From positions 62,001-126,000 of the forward strand of contig NZ_FWFV01000001.1 in the NCBI RefSeq assembly GCF_900172315.1: a DNA stretch of 64,000 nucleotides, given 5' to 3'. Under the pieces are notes generated by a model, which did not search any database, was not told the origin of the DNA, and saw only the letters and a program-made list of their open reading frames with translations. A program made the position numbers and the translations under genes. This DNA is from Palleronia marisminoris (lineage in GTDB: Bacteria > Pseudomonadota > Alphaproteobacteria > Rhodobacterales > Rhodobacteraceae). How positions within the stretch are numbered: position 1 is the first letter of the stretch; each line of letters begins with the position of its first letter. Below, one piece after another: positions 18,374 to 26,687 of this stretch.

Positions 18374-19936
18374 GTGTGGACCGGCAGACTGGCGGCTCTG
18401 GACAGCGTCGGCGATCGCGAGGACCTCGCGCTCGACGGCACGTTCGGCGTGAGCCATGCCCGGATTGGCGACCGCCTCTTCGTCTTCGCGGCTGGCGAGC
18501 GCGACGACGGGATCACGATCCTTGAACTCCTGCCGGACAACAGCCTGATCGCGGTGGGGAGCGTCTTCGACAGTCCGGAAGTGGCGCTGGATGACGTCAA
18601 TCACTTCGCGACCATCTCGATCAACGGGCAGACGTTCCTCTATGCCGATGCGCAACAGGATCACGGGATCACGGTTTTCCGTGTCGAAGCCGACGGGACG
18701 CTCAGCCCGGTCCAGATCGTCTATGACGATCCCGAAACGACCCTAAGGGGAACGATCGGCGAGATGGCGATCGTTTCCATCGGGTCGGAAACGTATCTTC
18801 TCGCCACGGGCGAGGTCGATCACGGCGTCACCACCTTCCGCATCGACTCCCAGGGGCGTCTGTCTGCTGCGCACGCCGTGACGGACGACTTGTTCGGGCG
18901 GAACGCGAGCCTCGGGGGTGCGCGCGGCGTGACGACCGCGACGGTGGACGGGATCGAGTTTGCCATCGTCGCGGGGTTCCAGGAAAGCGGACTCGCCGTG
19001 TTCGAGATGGACGGGCAGGGGCAGCTGACACATCACTGGTCCACCTTCGATGCCATTTCGATGTATTTCGAACTGAACGGTGTCATCGACGTGGCAAGCG
19101 CTCAGATCGGTGATGCCACCTATGTTTTCGGAGCAGGCGCCTATGACGACGGGATCAGCGCTTTCCAATTGGGTGCCAACGGACGCCTGACCCTCGTGTG
19201 GTCCGTGTCCGATGGCGTCGGATCGTCCACGCTCAACGGAGCCGAAGTGCTCGAGACCTTCACGACCTCGGGGGAGACGTTCCTCGCCGTGGCGGCATAC
19301 CAGGACAGCGCCGTCACCGTCTTCCATGTCGACGAAAACGGACGCATGACCGAGCTGACCACCTTGCGCGACACCGTAGCGACCAAATTTGCGGGTACGG
19401 CGGGGTTGTCGGTGGACGTTCACGAGGGCCGGGTACTCCTCTTTGCCGGAGGGTTGACGGATAACGGCATCTCGGCGCTGGAACTCGGGGGCGGCGACAA
19501 CCTCCTGACCGGTACGGCCGCGGACGAGCTGTCCTTCGGGTTCGCCGGAAACGACAGGATCATAGGCTCTCCCGGCGCGGATACCATCGCGGGCGGCGTC
19601 GGGCACGACGTGCTCAGCTATGCGTCCTCCGGTGCTGGCGTGTCCGTTGACTTGGGCAAAGGAACCGGAAGCGGTGGCGATGCCGAGGGCGACGTCATCC
19701 GCGAGATCGAAGTCTTGGTCGGCTCGGCACATGGCGACATCCTGATCGGCGGGGCCGATTCCGACTGGTTGCTGGGCGAGGGAGGCGACGATTTTCTTTT
19801 CGCGGACGGATCCACGGGCCGGATGACGGCATCGGAGGTAAGCGCGCTTCTGGCTGGCAGCGCGATGCCGCAGGCATCGGCCGCCGCGTTCGACATTGAA
19901 CTTTCACCGGAGCCCGATCCATTCTTCGGCCTTTGA
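18374..19936 (+). CDS. RTX protein with seven propeller-like repeats, probably type I secreted
   Basis: About 520 residues. The main part is seven copies of a 52-55 residue unit, each with a (D/E)xG(I/V)xxFxxxxxGxL core; the central Gly (Ala in copy six) falls at 18509, 18665, 18824, 18989, 19151, 19310 and 19466. This looks like a seven-bladed beta-propeller. It is followed by calcium-binding RTX nonapeptides (GFAGNDRIIGSPGADTIAGG and GEGGDDFLFADG) and an acidic, hydrophobic-ending C-terminus (DPFFGL), the usual form of a type I secretion signal. The start is uncertain: GTG 18374 with AGGAG upstream is chosen, and TTG 18326 is possible. No secretion genes are adjacent. Confidence 0.8.
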   Translation: MWTGRLAALDSVGDREDLALDGTFGVSHARIGDRLFVFAAGERDDGITILELLPDNSLIAVGSVFDSPEVALDDVNHFATISINGQTFLYADAQQDHGITVFRVEADGTLSPVQIVYDDPETTLRGTIGEMAIVSIGSETYLLATGEVDHGVTTFRIDSQGRLSAAHAVTDDLFGRNASLGGARGVTTATVDGIEFAIVAGFQESGLAVFEMDGQGQLTHHWSTFDAISMYFELNGVIDVASAQIGDATYVFGAGAYDDGISAFQLGANGRLTLVWSVSDGVGSSTLNGAEVLETFTTSGETFLAVAAYQDSAVTVFHVDENGRMTELTTLRDTVATKFAGTAGLSVDVHEGRVLLFAGGLTDNGISALELGGGDNLLTGTAADELSFGFAGNDRIIGSPGADTIAGGVGHDVLSYASSGAGVSVDLGKGTGSGGDAEGDVIREIEVLVGSAHGDILIGGADSDWLLGEGGDDFLFADGSTGRMTASEVSALLAGSAMPQASAAAFDIELSPEPDPFFGL

Positions 19937-19959
19937 AGACGGCGCGGCCCGAGAGGCCC

Positions 19960-20577
19960 CTAGCTGTCGGGCGGGATCAGGCCGAGGCCGCGCAGATAGA
20001 TCCCGATGCCGCTCTCGAGCAGCTCTTCCGGCGGAAATGGTGCGTTCGTGCCGGGCGAGCCGCGGGCGAACAGCTCGACCACGCCGTGGCTCATCGCCCA
20101 GATGTGGCTGGCGAACATCGCGGGCGGCGGGCGCTTCTCGATCGGGATGTGCTCGGACAGGGCCGCGGCCGCGCGCTCCAGCACGCCGTTCGCCCGCTGG
20201 GCCACCTGGTGCAGGGCCGTTGAACGATTGGTCGAAATGCCGCTTTCGAACATCGCGACGTAGTGCCCCGGATGCTCACGCGCGAAGGCGAGATAGGCGC
20301 GCCCGGTCTCCGAGAACGCGCGCAGCGCCGAGGGCAGCCCGGAGCGATACGCAGCCTCGACCCGGTCGGCGAAGATCTCGTATCCCTGCCGGGCACATTC
20401 GGCGACGAGGTCCTCGCGACCGTCGAAATGGCGGTAGACGGCGGCGGGTGTCACGCCGGCCCGCTTGGCGGCCTCCGACAGGGTGAAGCCGGTCGGGCCC
20501 TTCTCTTCGATCAACCCGAGCGCCGCATCTACGAGCGCCTGCGCCAGATTGCCATGGTGATAGCCACGTTTGGTCAT
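19960..20577 (-). CDS. TetR-family transcriptional regulator
   Basis: A 205-residue repressor. The N-terminal helix-turn-helix (about residues 8-55) includes LVDAALGLIEEKGPTGFTLSEA (quoted in part) and AGVTPAAVYRHFDGREDLVAE, a standard TetR DNA-binding domain. The C-terminal part contains a TetR_C_33-like (WHG) ligand/dimerisation region with HIWAMSHGVVELF. The start MTKRGYHHGN at 20577 is the usual beginning for this subfamily; the frame extends upstream without such features. It faces the RTX gene, with 23 bp between stops, and is followed on its own strand side by the lipoprotein hydrolase gene upstream, which it may regulate. Confidence 0.92.
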   Translation of the reverse strand: MTKRGYHHGNLAQALVDAALGLIEEKGPTGFTLSEAAKRAGVTPAAVYRHFDGREDLVAECARQGYEIFADRVEAAYRSGLPSALRAFSETGRAYLAFAREHPGHYVAMFESGISTNRSTALHQVAQRANGVLERAAAALSEHIPIEKRPPPAMFASHIWAMSHGVVELFARGSPGTNAPFPPEELLESGIGIYLRGLGLIPPDS

Positions 20578-20680
20578 CGCGCGCGCAGGCCGCAGGCGGG
20601 CGAGATCCGGGGAAATTCGTGACAGGGCAGGGGCATCGTCGCGTTCCTTCGAGTCCGCCGAGACTAGGTCTCCGACCGTC

Positions 20681-21661
20681 TCAGCGCAATCCGGCGCGGG
20701 TGGCCGCGCGGTCGATGGCAGCAACGACCACCTCGGGGCGGACATGATGCGGCATGTGTCCGACACCCTCCAGCCGGGTGAGACGCGCGCCCGGGATCTG
20801 CTCGGCCAGCCGTTCCGAGTGGATGTGAATCGGGACGACGTCATCGGCGGTGCCGTGCACGATCTCGACCGGCAGCGTGAGGTCGGGATAGCGGCGGGAC
20901 ATCTCGACCACGTGGGGGCGCAGGCTTCGAACCTGCTGCGCGTTCGCCCGGAAAGAGGTGGCCCGCAGGGTCAGCCCGGCGCCGACATAGTCCTCGTACC
21001 CCTCGGGCGGCTCTTGCGGCGCGAAGATCGCGGCGATGGCCTGCTTGACGAAACGCCGCGGGACGAACGCCGAGATCAGCGGAACCATGGTGGCCCCGCC
21101 AAGGGACGTGCCGGCCAGCGTGTAGAGGGGCCCGAGTCCGCCGGGCCAGGGCTCCGTCGCGCCCGAAACTATTACCGCAGCGGCGGGATCGTGGTTCAGC
21201 GCCCAAGCCATGGCGACCGCGCCGCCGAAGGAATGGCCGACGACAACCTCATCCGAGACGCCCACCCGCTCGGCCGCGGCGTGAAGCAATGCCGCCTGCT
21301 CGGCCGGGCTTTCGGCGCGGGCGTCGAAGGAACCGGCATAGACGGGATCGGGGTCGGTATAGCCAAGGCCCGGCCGGTCGAAGACCGTGACGCGGTAGCG
21401 GTCCGACAACCGGTCCACGAAGTCGAAGGTCCAGTCCCGCACATTGCCGCTGGCCCCGTGGATCAGCACCAGGTCGGGCCCCGCACCGGACTGGACGTAG
21501 TGCACCTGGCGGCCGTCCACTTCGACGAACGAGCCAAGCGGCGGGTGGGTCGCCCGCGCCTCGGCGGCGCGCGTGTCGATGCGTCCGTCGATGACCGCAC
21601 CGCACCCTGCCGCAGCGAGCAGGAGGATCGAGGCGCTAAGCGCCGATTTTCTGGATATCAT
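20681..21661 (-). CDS. Alpha/beta hydrolase, probable lipoprotein
   Basis: A 326-residue alpha/beta-hydrolase-fold protein. The N-terminus [10 protein letters not shown] (Cys20) looks like a lipoprotein signal. Fold landmarks are [10 protein letters not shown] (oxyanion region), [13 protein letters not shown], the nucleophile elbow GHSFGG (Ser143), HGTADDVV and a catalytic His in [10 protein letters not shown]. The substrate is unknown; similar envelopes occur in haloperoxidase-like esterases. Its ATG at 21661 lies inside the 3' end of metA (26-bp overlap on the same strand), so it is probably translated from the metA message. Confidence 0.88.
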   Translation of the reverse strand: MISRKSALSASILLLAAAGCGAVIDGRIDTRAAEARATHPPLGSFVEVDGRQVHYVQSGAGPDLVLIHGASGNVRDWTFDFVDRLSDRYRVTVFDRPGLGYTDPDPVYAGSFDARAESPAEQAALLHAAAERVGVSDEVVVGHSFGGAVAMAWALNHDPAAAVIVSGATEPWPGGLGPLYTLAGTSLGGATMVPLISAFVPRRFVKQAIAAIFAPQEPPEGYEDYVGAGLTLRATSFRANAQQVRSLRPHVVEMSRRYPDLTLPVEIVHGTADDVVPIHIHSERLAEQIPGARLTRLEGVGHMPHHVRPEVVVAAIDRAATRAGLR

Positions 21662-22553
21662 AAGGTGTCGACTGGTAAATCTCGTTGATCCAGTTGCCAT
21701 ACAGAAGATGCGCATGGCTGCGCCAGCGGTTGAGCGGCCGCTGCGACGGATCGTCCTTGGGGTAATAGTTGCAGGGAACGGCAATGGGCACGCCGGCAGC
21801 GAGATCGCGGTCGAACTCTTCCTTCAGCGTACCGTCGTCATACTCGAAGTGGTTGAAGATATAGAGCGCCCGATGCGCCGGATCGTCCACCAGCGCCGGC
21901 CCCGCATCGTCCGACGTCAGAAGCGTTGTCAGACCCGGCGCACGCTCGATATCCTCCTGCCGCATCTCGGTCCACCGACTGACCGGCATCACGCAATCGT
22001 CCGAGAAGCCGCGCAGGTAGGGCGACGACGCATCGAGGTTGCGGTGCCGGTAGCAGCCGAACAGCTTCGCGGGCAGAAGGTGCTTCGGCACGCCGTGGAA
22101 ATGGTGGATCATCGCCATGCCACCCCAGCAGACGCCGAAGGTCGAATGGACGTTCGTCTGGGTCCACGCCATGACCTCGCTGAGCTCGTCCCAATAGGTG
22201 ACGTCCTCGAAGGCCAGGTGCTCGATCGGGGCGCCGGTGATGATGAGCCCGTCGAACTTCTCGTCCTTCACGTCCTGGAAGGGACGATAGAACGCCTCCA
22301 TGTGCTCGGCGGCGGTGTTCCGTGTCTGATGCTCGGTCATGCGGATCAGCTGGAAGTCGATCTGCAGGGGGCCGGCCCCGATCAGGCGGGCGAACTGGTT
22401 CTCGGTCTGGATCTTCTTCGGCATGAGGTTCAGCAGCCCGATCCTCAGCGGTCGGATGTCCTGCCTCATGGCCTCGGCCTCGGCCATGACCTGGATGCCC
22501 TCGCGACGGAGGACCGAGAAGGCAGGCAGGTCGGAGGGCAGTTTGATGGGCAT
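21636..22553 (-). CDS. metA: MetA homoserine O-acyltransferase, predicted acetyl-specific
   Basis: Activates homoserine by acyl transfer, the first committed step of methionine synthesis. The 305-residue chain has the MetA landmarks: [15 protein letters not shown] start, [27 protein letters not shown], nucleophile Cys142 in GVCWGGMA, and the FNHFEYD segment with His235 and Glu237. Residue 111, which in studied MetA enzymes distinguishes acetyl-CoA users (Glu) from succinyl-CoA users (Gly), is Glu here, so O-acetylhomoserine is the expected product (inference). The start at 22553 follows a GAGG site; the open frame continues far upstream but in the wrong frame of the neighbouring ATPase gene. 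Confidence 0.95.
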   Translation of the reverse strand: MPIKLPSDLPAFSVLRREGIQVMAEAEAMRQDIRPLRIGLLNLMPKKIQTENQFARLIGAGPLQIDFQLIRMTEHQTRNTAAEHMEAFYRPFQDVKDEKFDGLIITGAPIEHLAFEDVTYWDELSEVMAWTQTNVHSTFGVCWGGMAMIHHFHGVPKHLLPAKLFGCYRHRNLDASSPYLRGFSDDCVMPVSRWTEMRQEDIERAPGLTTLLTSDDAGPALVDDPAHRALYIFNHFEYDDGTLKEEFDRDLAAGVPIAVPCNYYPKDDPSQRPLNRWRSHAHLLYGNWINEIYQSTPYDIQKIGA

Positions 22554-22603
22554 CGAAACCTCGACTTCGGGAACGCTGAAGATAAGGAGCGCCTCGCCCG
22601 ACC

Positions 22604-23467
22604 TCAAGCCACGCGGCGATCGAGGGCGCGCGCGATCATGTCGTCGAAATCGGCGGGCGAGCGGACGGCCATGACCTCGTCGGCCGTGACCGTGACACCG
22701 CGACGGGCCATGCCGGCATAGCGTGGTTGGCGATGCGCAAGCGCGCGGGCATAGGTCCAGCGGATGAAGGCGTCGGGATCGACGGCCTCGGGCGCTTGCC
22801 CGGTCTCGGCCAGGTAGGCGGCCCAGGCATCCCGCAGGAACTCCGGCTGATAGTACATCGGCTTGGGAGCGCGGTCGAAGCGGCGCACCAGTTCGGCGGT
22901 ATGGGCGTCGGTCCCCTTGATCCAGACGAGCAGGAGTGTGCCTTCGAGCTGCGCCAGCAACGGGTCGTCCGGATCGTCGGGATCGACCACCTCGCAGATT
23001 GAGCCGGAGGTGTCGCAGATGAAATTGTCGTAGCCGTAGATCTCGCGCGCCTTGTCGATGAACAACCCGGTGTCGCGCATTGCCAGTTGCTCGGCTTCGC
23101 GGTGCTGGGTCTGGCGGCGCATGTATTCGTCGAAGGGCAGCCCGCCCAGTGCGGGGTCGCCGGGTTTGCCGAGATAGGTCGACAGCGGTGCGAGGTTCTC
23201 GAAGGTGATGTTCGAACCGACATAGATCGAGTCCGACATCAGCAGCTCGCGCAGCAGCGGTACCTGCATGGCGTGGCGCTTGAAGTTGTCGGCGATATGT
23301 TCGCCCATGTAGCGGGTGCCGATCCGGTAATCGACCGAGTAGTGGAACCATTCTCCCGCGCCGCGCAGCATGGCCGAGAGGTAGGTCTTGCCGAGGCCCG
23401 ACATGCCGAACAGCATGACGCGTTTATGCGGAGCAGCCCGCCAGTCGTTCGCAGTCTCGTAGATCAT
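22604..23467 (-). CDS. P-loop ATPase of unknown function next to metA
   Basis: A 287-residue soluble protein with Walker [12 protein letters not shown] at residues 21-31. Other visible blocks are [36 protein letters not shown] (quoted for its DTSGS, resembling a kinase Walker B/base region) and [20 protein letters not shown], which recall shikimate kinase or adenylate-kinase-like folds. No assigned family is recognised beyond P-loop NTPase. It lies 50 bp upstream of metA on the same strand and probably forms one transcript with it. The start ATG at 23467 has no strong site; no other good start precedes the Walker motif. Confidence 0.82.
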   Translation of the reverse strand: MIYETANDWRAAPHKRVMLFGMSGLGKTYLSAMLRGAGEWFHYSVDYRIGTRYMGEHIADNFKRHAMQVPLLRELLMSDSIYVGSNITFENLAPLSTYLGKPGDPALGGLPFDEYMRRQTQHREAEQLAMRDTGLFIDKAREIYGYDNFICDTSGSICEVVDPDDPDDPLLAQLEGTLLLVWIKGTDAHTAELVRRFDRAPKPMYYQPEFLRDAWAAYLAETGQAPEAVDPDAFIRWTYARALAHRQPRYAGMARRGVTVTADEVMAVRSPADFDDMIARALDRRVA

Positions 23468-23498
23468 GGCCCGTCTCTAGCGGGGGATGTCGGACGCG

Positions 23499-23522
23499 AA
23501 AAGGCCCCGCGGTGGCGGGGCC
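23499..23522 (-). terminator. Terminator after FadL-like gene
   Basis: Read on the minus strand, GGCCCCGC and GCGGGGCC form an eight-pair stem with a four-base loop, followed immediately by TTTT. It lies 23 bp past the porin stop and before the ATPase gene, so the metA group probably has its own promoter. Confidence 0.85.
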
Positions 23523-23544
23523 CTCGTTTTCTAGGTGGCTCGGA

Positions 23545-24765
23545 TCAGAAGCGGTAGCCGATCTGGAGCCCGAGGCCGACCGCGTGGTTGTCCGAGAAGT
23601 CGGCGCGTGCGGTATCCGGGGTGCCGGTCTCGGGCGAGGCGTCGCCCAGCGCCACGTAGCGGACTCCGCCCGCAACGGTGAAGCTGTCGGTGACATCGTA
23701 GCTCAGCCCGAGGCCGATAGAGCGTTGCCCGTTGGTCGGGGCGAGCGGCGACACGAGGTCGTCGTCCTCAGCCCGCTCGTAGCCAAAGGTCACCGATCCA
23801 GATAGACGGTCCGTCAGTGCGCGGCCAACGCCGATAGCCAGCGAGTAGCCGTCCGCGATCTCGGTCAGGCTGGTGCCGTCAATGCCCGGATCACTGTTTT
23901 CATCGAAGTACGGGGGGGCGACGGTGACATCTTCGTACCAGGCGTAGCGAATCTGCCCGAAGAGAAGCGTGCGCTGATTCAGACCGGTTTGGAAGTCGAG
24001 ATTGATCGCCTGGGGCGTTGTGATCTCGGTGACCGAGGTCCGGATGCTGCCGCCGGGTGTTGTCTCGGTGGTGTCAAGTTCGTGCTCGATCTCAGAGAAG
24101 TAGGTGACCGCGACGCGCAACGCGATATCGGGCCGCTCGTATGCGGCGCCCACTGCGTAGCCCAACGCGTAATCGCGATCGAAGTCCGCGGTATAGCCCG
24201 AGAGAAACGGCCCATAGGCGAAGCCGCTGAGGCCGACACGCGCCTCGAGCCGTTGATAGCGAAGGCCACCGTGAACCGAAAAATTGTCATTGAATTCGTA
24301 GCGGCCCATCGCTGTCAGCGCCGAACTGTCGACGTCGGCATAGGTGCCGCCGAGGTTCGCGGAACCTTCCTCGGTCGGTGGAACAGGCAGGAATGGCGGG
24401 AATGGGGCCGGAAGCCCGCTGGGTGCGAAGCCGCCGCCATCACCGGGGTAGTTAATGTCGACGCCGTAGGGCTTATCAGCGATCAACGCGAAGGAGAGCT
24501 TCTCGGCGACCTGGAACTTAACGCCCGCGCCGAGCTGGTTGAAGTCCTCGCCAACGTCGTCGATCGCAGTGCCGCCAGCATAAAACGGAGCCAAAGCGCG
24601 ATCCTCACCCTCGAGCGATGGGAACACCCGACCGAAGCTGAGCTCGAAATAGTTGCCGTCCTCGAACAGGATATCCACGGGCTGACCTGACCGGTCGAGC
24701 CCTACGGCCATCGCGGCGGAAGGGCAGAGCGCCAGGACAGCGGCGCCGGCGAGAAGCTTCTTCAT
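23545..24765 (-). CDS. FadL/OmpP1/TodX-family outer-membrane porin
   Basis: A 406-residue outer-membrane beta-barrel for uptake of hydrophobic compounds such as fatty acids or aromatics. A signal peptide (about 1-20) is followed by the FadL-type hatch start VGLDRSGQPVDILFEDGNYFE (quoted up to 20 as GLDRSGQPVDILFEDGNYFE), many alternating strands and a C-terminal Phe (IGYRF), the barrel assembly signal read by the BamA encoded downstream in this window. Extracellular loops contain Pro-rich and acidic stretches. Substrate cannot be deduced. The ATG at 24765 follows GGGGGAGATCCAC. Confidence 0.9.
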   Translation of the reverse strand: MKKLLAGAAVLALCPSAAMAVGLDRSGQPVDILFEDGNYFELSFGRVFPSLEGEDRALAPFYAGGTAIDDVGEDFNQLGAGVKFQVAEKLSFALIADKPYGVDINYPGDGGGFAPSGLPAPFPPFLPVPPTEEGSANLGGTYADVDSSALTAMGRYEFNDNFSVHGGLRYQRLEARVGLSGFAYGPFLSGYTADFDRDYALGYAVGAAYERPDIALRVAVTYFSEIEHELDTTETTPGGSIRTSVTEITTPQAINLDFQTGLNQRTLLFGQIRYAWYEDVTVAPPYFDENSDPGIDGTSLTEIADGYSLAIGVGRALTDRLSGSVTFGYERAEDDDLVSPLAPTNGQRSIGLGLSYDVTDSFTVAGGVRYVALGDASPETGTPDTARADFSDNHAVGLGLQIGYRF

Positions 24766-24873
24766 GTGGATCTCCCCCTGAGATCAAAACTCGTTCCTGG
24801 GAAAAGGATTGATCGACGCGTCGGCCCGGGCAAATCGTGACGGGGCGTCACATCGCCGGCGCAACCAGAGGCG

Positions 24874-25761
24874 TCACCTATTTGTAACACTTCGCGGCCG
24901 CACATTCAGCCAGTTCGCCCCAAGGATCACTGCGCCGCCGGCGAGGATCCACGGATCCAGCGGCTCGGAATAGATGATCCAGCCGACCAGCGCGATCACG
25001 GGAAGTCGCAGGAAATCCATCGGCATAACGACCGATGCTGGGGCAAGGGAAAGAGCGGTGGTCAGGCAGTAATGCGCGGAGAGCCCGGCAACTCCGATCA
25101 GGACGAGCCAGGGCCAAGACATTGCCGAGGGCCAGGCGATCTCTGCGTCGATCCCGGCGCAGAACAACCCCAGGAAGATCTGGATCACCGTCAGCCAGAA
25201 GAGAATCGACACGACATTCTCGGTCCGCGTGAGGCGACGCGTGAAGAGGGCAGACCCCGCGAAACCAAGCGCGGCGAGCGCCGCGGCGACCTGGCCCGGA
25301 CCGATGGAGACGACACCGGGCCGCGCGACGATCAGGATGCCGGCGAAGCCCAGCAAGGCGGCGATCAGGCGGGTGCGGGTCAGCCGCTCTCCCAGCACGA
25401 GTGGCGCGAAGAGGGCGACCCAAACAGGCGAGGTGAATTCAAGCGCAAAGACCTGCGCCAGCGGGATCGCCGTAATGGCGAAGAACCACAGGTTCTGCCC
25501 GCTGAAGTGAAACACGTTGCGGACGAGGTGAAGCCCCATGCGGCGTGCCCGGATGGAGCCCAACTTGCCCGCGAACCCTGCGACGGCGACTACCACCGCG
25601 ATCCCGACCAGCGAGCGGTAGAGCATCAGCTCGAACGTATCGAGTTCGAACGACACGGCACGCCCGGCCACGGCCATCGTCGAGAAGCTGACGATCGCCC
25701 CCGACATCCAGCCTGCGGCCCGGCGTGCTTCCGAAGAGGGGAGATCGACCGGCAAACTCAT
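24874..25761 (-). CDS. EamA/DMT-family transporter
   Basis: A 295-residue inner-membrane protein with about ten hydrophobic segments in two EamA repeats (about 18-145 and 155-285). Typical features are the conserved PLAQVFALEFTSPVWVALFAPL motif (shown in part: LEFTSPVWVALFAPLVLGE) and the matching second-repeat VVMPMDFLRLPVIALVGW. Members export amino acids, nucleosides or similar metabolites; the substrate is not determined. It stands alone on the minus strand between the porin and the DUF1206 gene, with no obvious operon partner. Confidence 0.9.
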   Translation of the reverse strand: MSLPVDLPSSEARRAAGWMSGAIVSFSTMAVAGRAVSFELDTFELMLYRSLVGIAVVVAVAGFAGKLGSIRARRMGLHLVRNVFHFSGQNLWFFAITAIPLAQVFALEFTSPVWVALFAPLVLGERLTRTRLIAALLGFAGILIVARPGVVSIGPGQVAAALAALGFAGSALFTRRLTRTENVVSILFWLTVIQIFLGLFCAGIDAEIAWPSAMSWPWLVLIGVAGLSAHYCLTTALSLAPASVVMPMDFLRLPVIALVGWIIYSEPLDPWILAGGAVILGANWLNVRPRSVTNR

Positions 25762-25801
25762 GAATGCCGGTTACCAGAACGGCGGCCGGCGTCCAGCTGC
25801 C

Positions 25802-26632
25802 CTAGGAAAACGCGCCCTTCAGGGTTTCGATGTCCGGGTCGCTCGCGCGGGGTACGATCCGGTAGCCGGCATTCACCGCGCAGAACAAGGCGAAGCACAG
25901 CAGACCGAGCGACAGCAGACCAACGAGGATTTGCCCGTAGGGCTGACCGGAAAGCCACGAGAATACCTCTGCAAGTCCACCCGCGGATTGCGAGTTGTAA
26001 GCCCAGGCGGCGTAGAAGATGAAGAAACCGATCACGGTAACGACGAACCCTTGCGACAGCACGCCCAGCCGCAGCAGGCCGTCCCAACGCCGGGTGACCT
26101 CGTTGCTGCGAAGGTGCTTGCGATATTCGCGCTTGTAGGCCTTCTTGCCGTAGTAGAGCCCCGCCCCGATCGTCGCGAGCCCCATGGCGCCGAGGATCCA
26201 GCGCCCGCCGGGCCAGCCAAGGACCACCTCGGCGGCCTTCGAGATGCTGCTCTGGCCGTCGCCGCCGCTCGCCGTGAAGACAATCAGCAGCGCACCGATG
26301 CCGATGGCCAGATGGATCAGGCCAGTGACGCACATTCCGACGCGGGCGATCATGCCCTCGCCGTCGCTGCCATAGGTCTCCAGGTCCCAAATCGCGTCTA
26401 CGAGGCGCCAAATCGCATAGGCAACCATTCCGACGAAGATGGCGAACAGCACCACCTTGCCGAAGGGCGCGCTTTCAAGCCGCGCGAAGGCGCTCGATGT
26501 TCCCTGGCCCTGGCCCCCATGCAGGATCGCCCAGAGCGAAATCCCCGCAACGACGATGTAGACAAGCGCACGTCCGGCATATCCTGTGCGCATGACCGGC
26601 ACCGCCCAGTCGAAATCGCCCTGTCCCGCCAT
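25802..26632 (-). CDS. DUF1206 membrane protein
   Basis: A 276-residue integral membrane protein with three DUF1206 repeats, each a pair of helices: residues about 10-75 (GYAGRALVYIVVAG), 90-160 (VGMCVTGLIHLAIGIGAL) and 185-270 (LGVLSQGFVVTVIGFFIFYA). The start at 26632 (MAGQGD) is preceded by AAGGAGG at ten bases; an in-frame ATG at 26662 lies upstream of that site. The function of DUF1206 proteins is not established. It is separated from the peptide-transporter operon by 55 bp on the same strand. Confidence 0.9.
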   Translation of the reverse strand: MAGQGDFDWAVPVMRTGYAGRALVYIVVAGISLWAILHGGQGQGTSSAFARLESAPFGKVVLFAIFVGMVAYAIWRLVDAIWDLETYGSDGEGMIARVGMCVTGLIHLAIGIGALLIVFTASGGDGQSSISKAAEVVLGWPGGRWILGAMGLATIGAGLYYGKKAYKREYRKHLRSNEVTRRWDGLLRLGVLSQGFVVTVIGFFIFYAAWAYNSQSAGGLAEVFSWLSGQPYGQILVGLLSLGLLCFALFCAVNAGYRIVPRASDPDIETLKGAFS

Positions 26633-26687
26633 TTCCCATGTTCCTCCTTGTGACGGAGTCATAGCGCACGAGGCGGCCAGCCGTTCC

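Noticed and set aside
21636-23351. MetA extended to 571 residues
   Set aside because: The extra N-terminal part is an out-of-frame reading of the P-loop ATPase gene; the [10 protein letters not shown] start with a ribosome-binding site fits the family.
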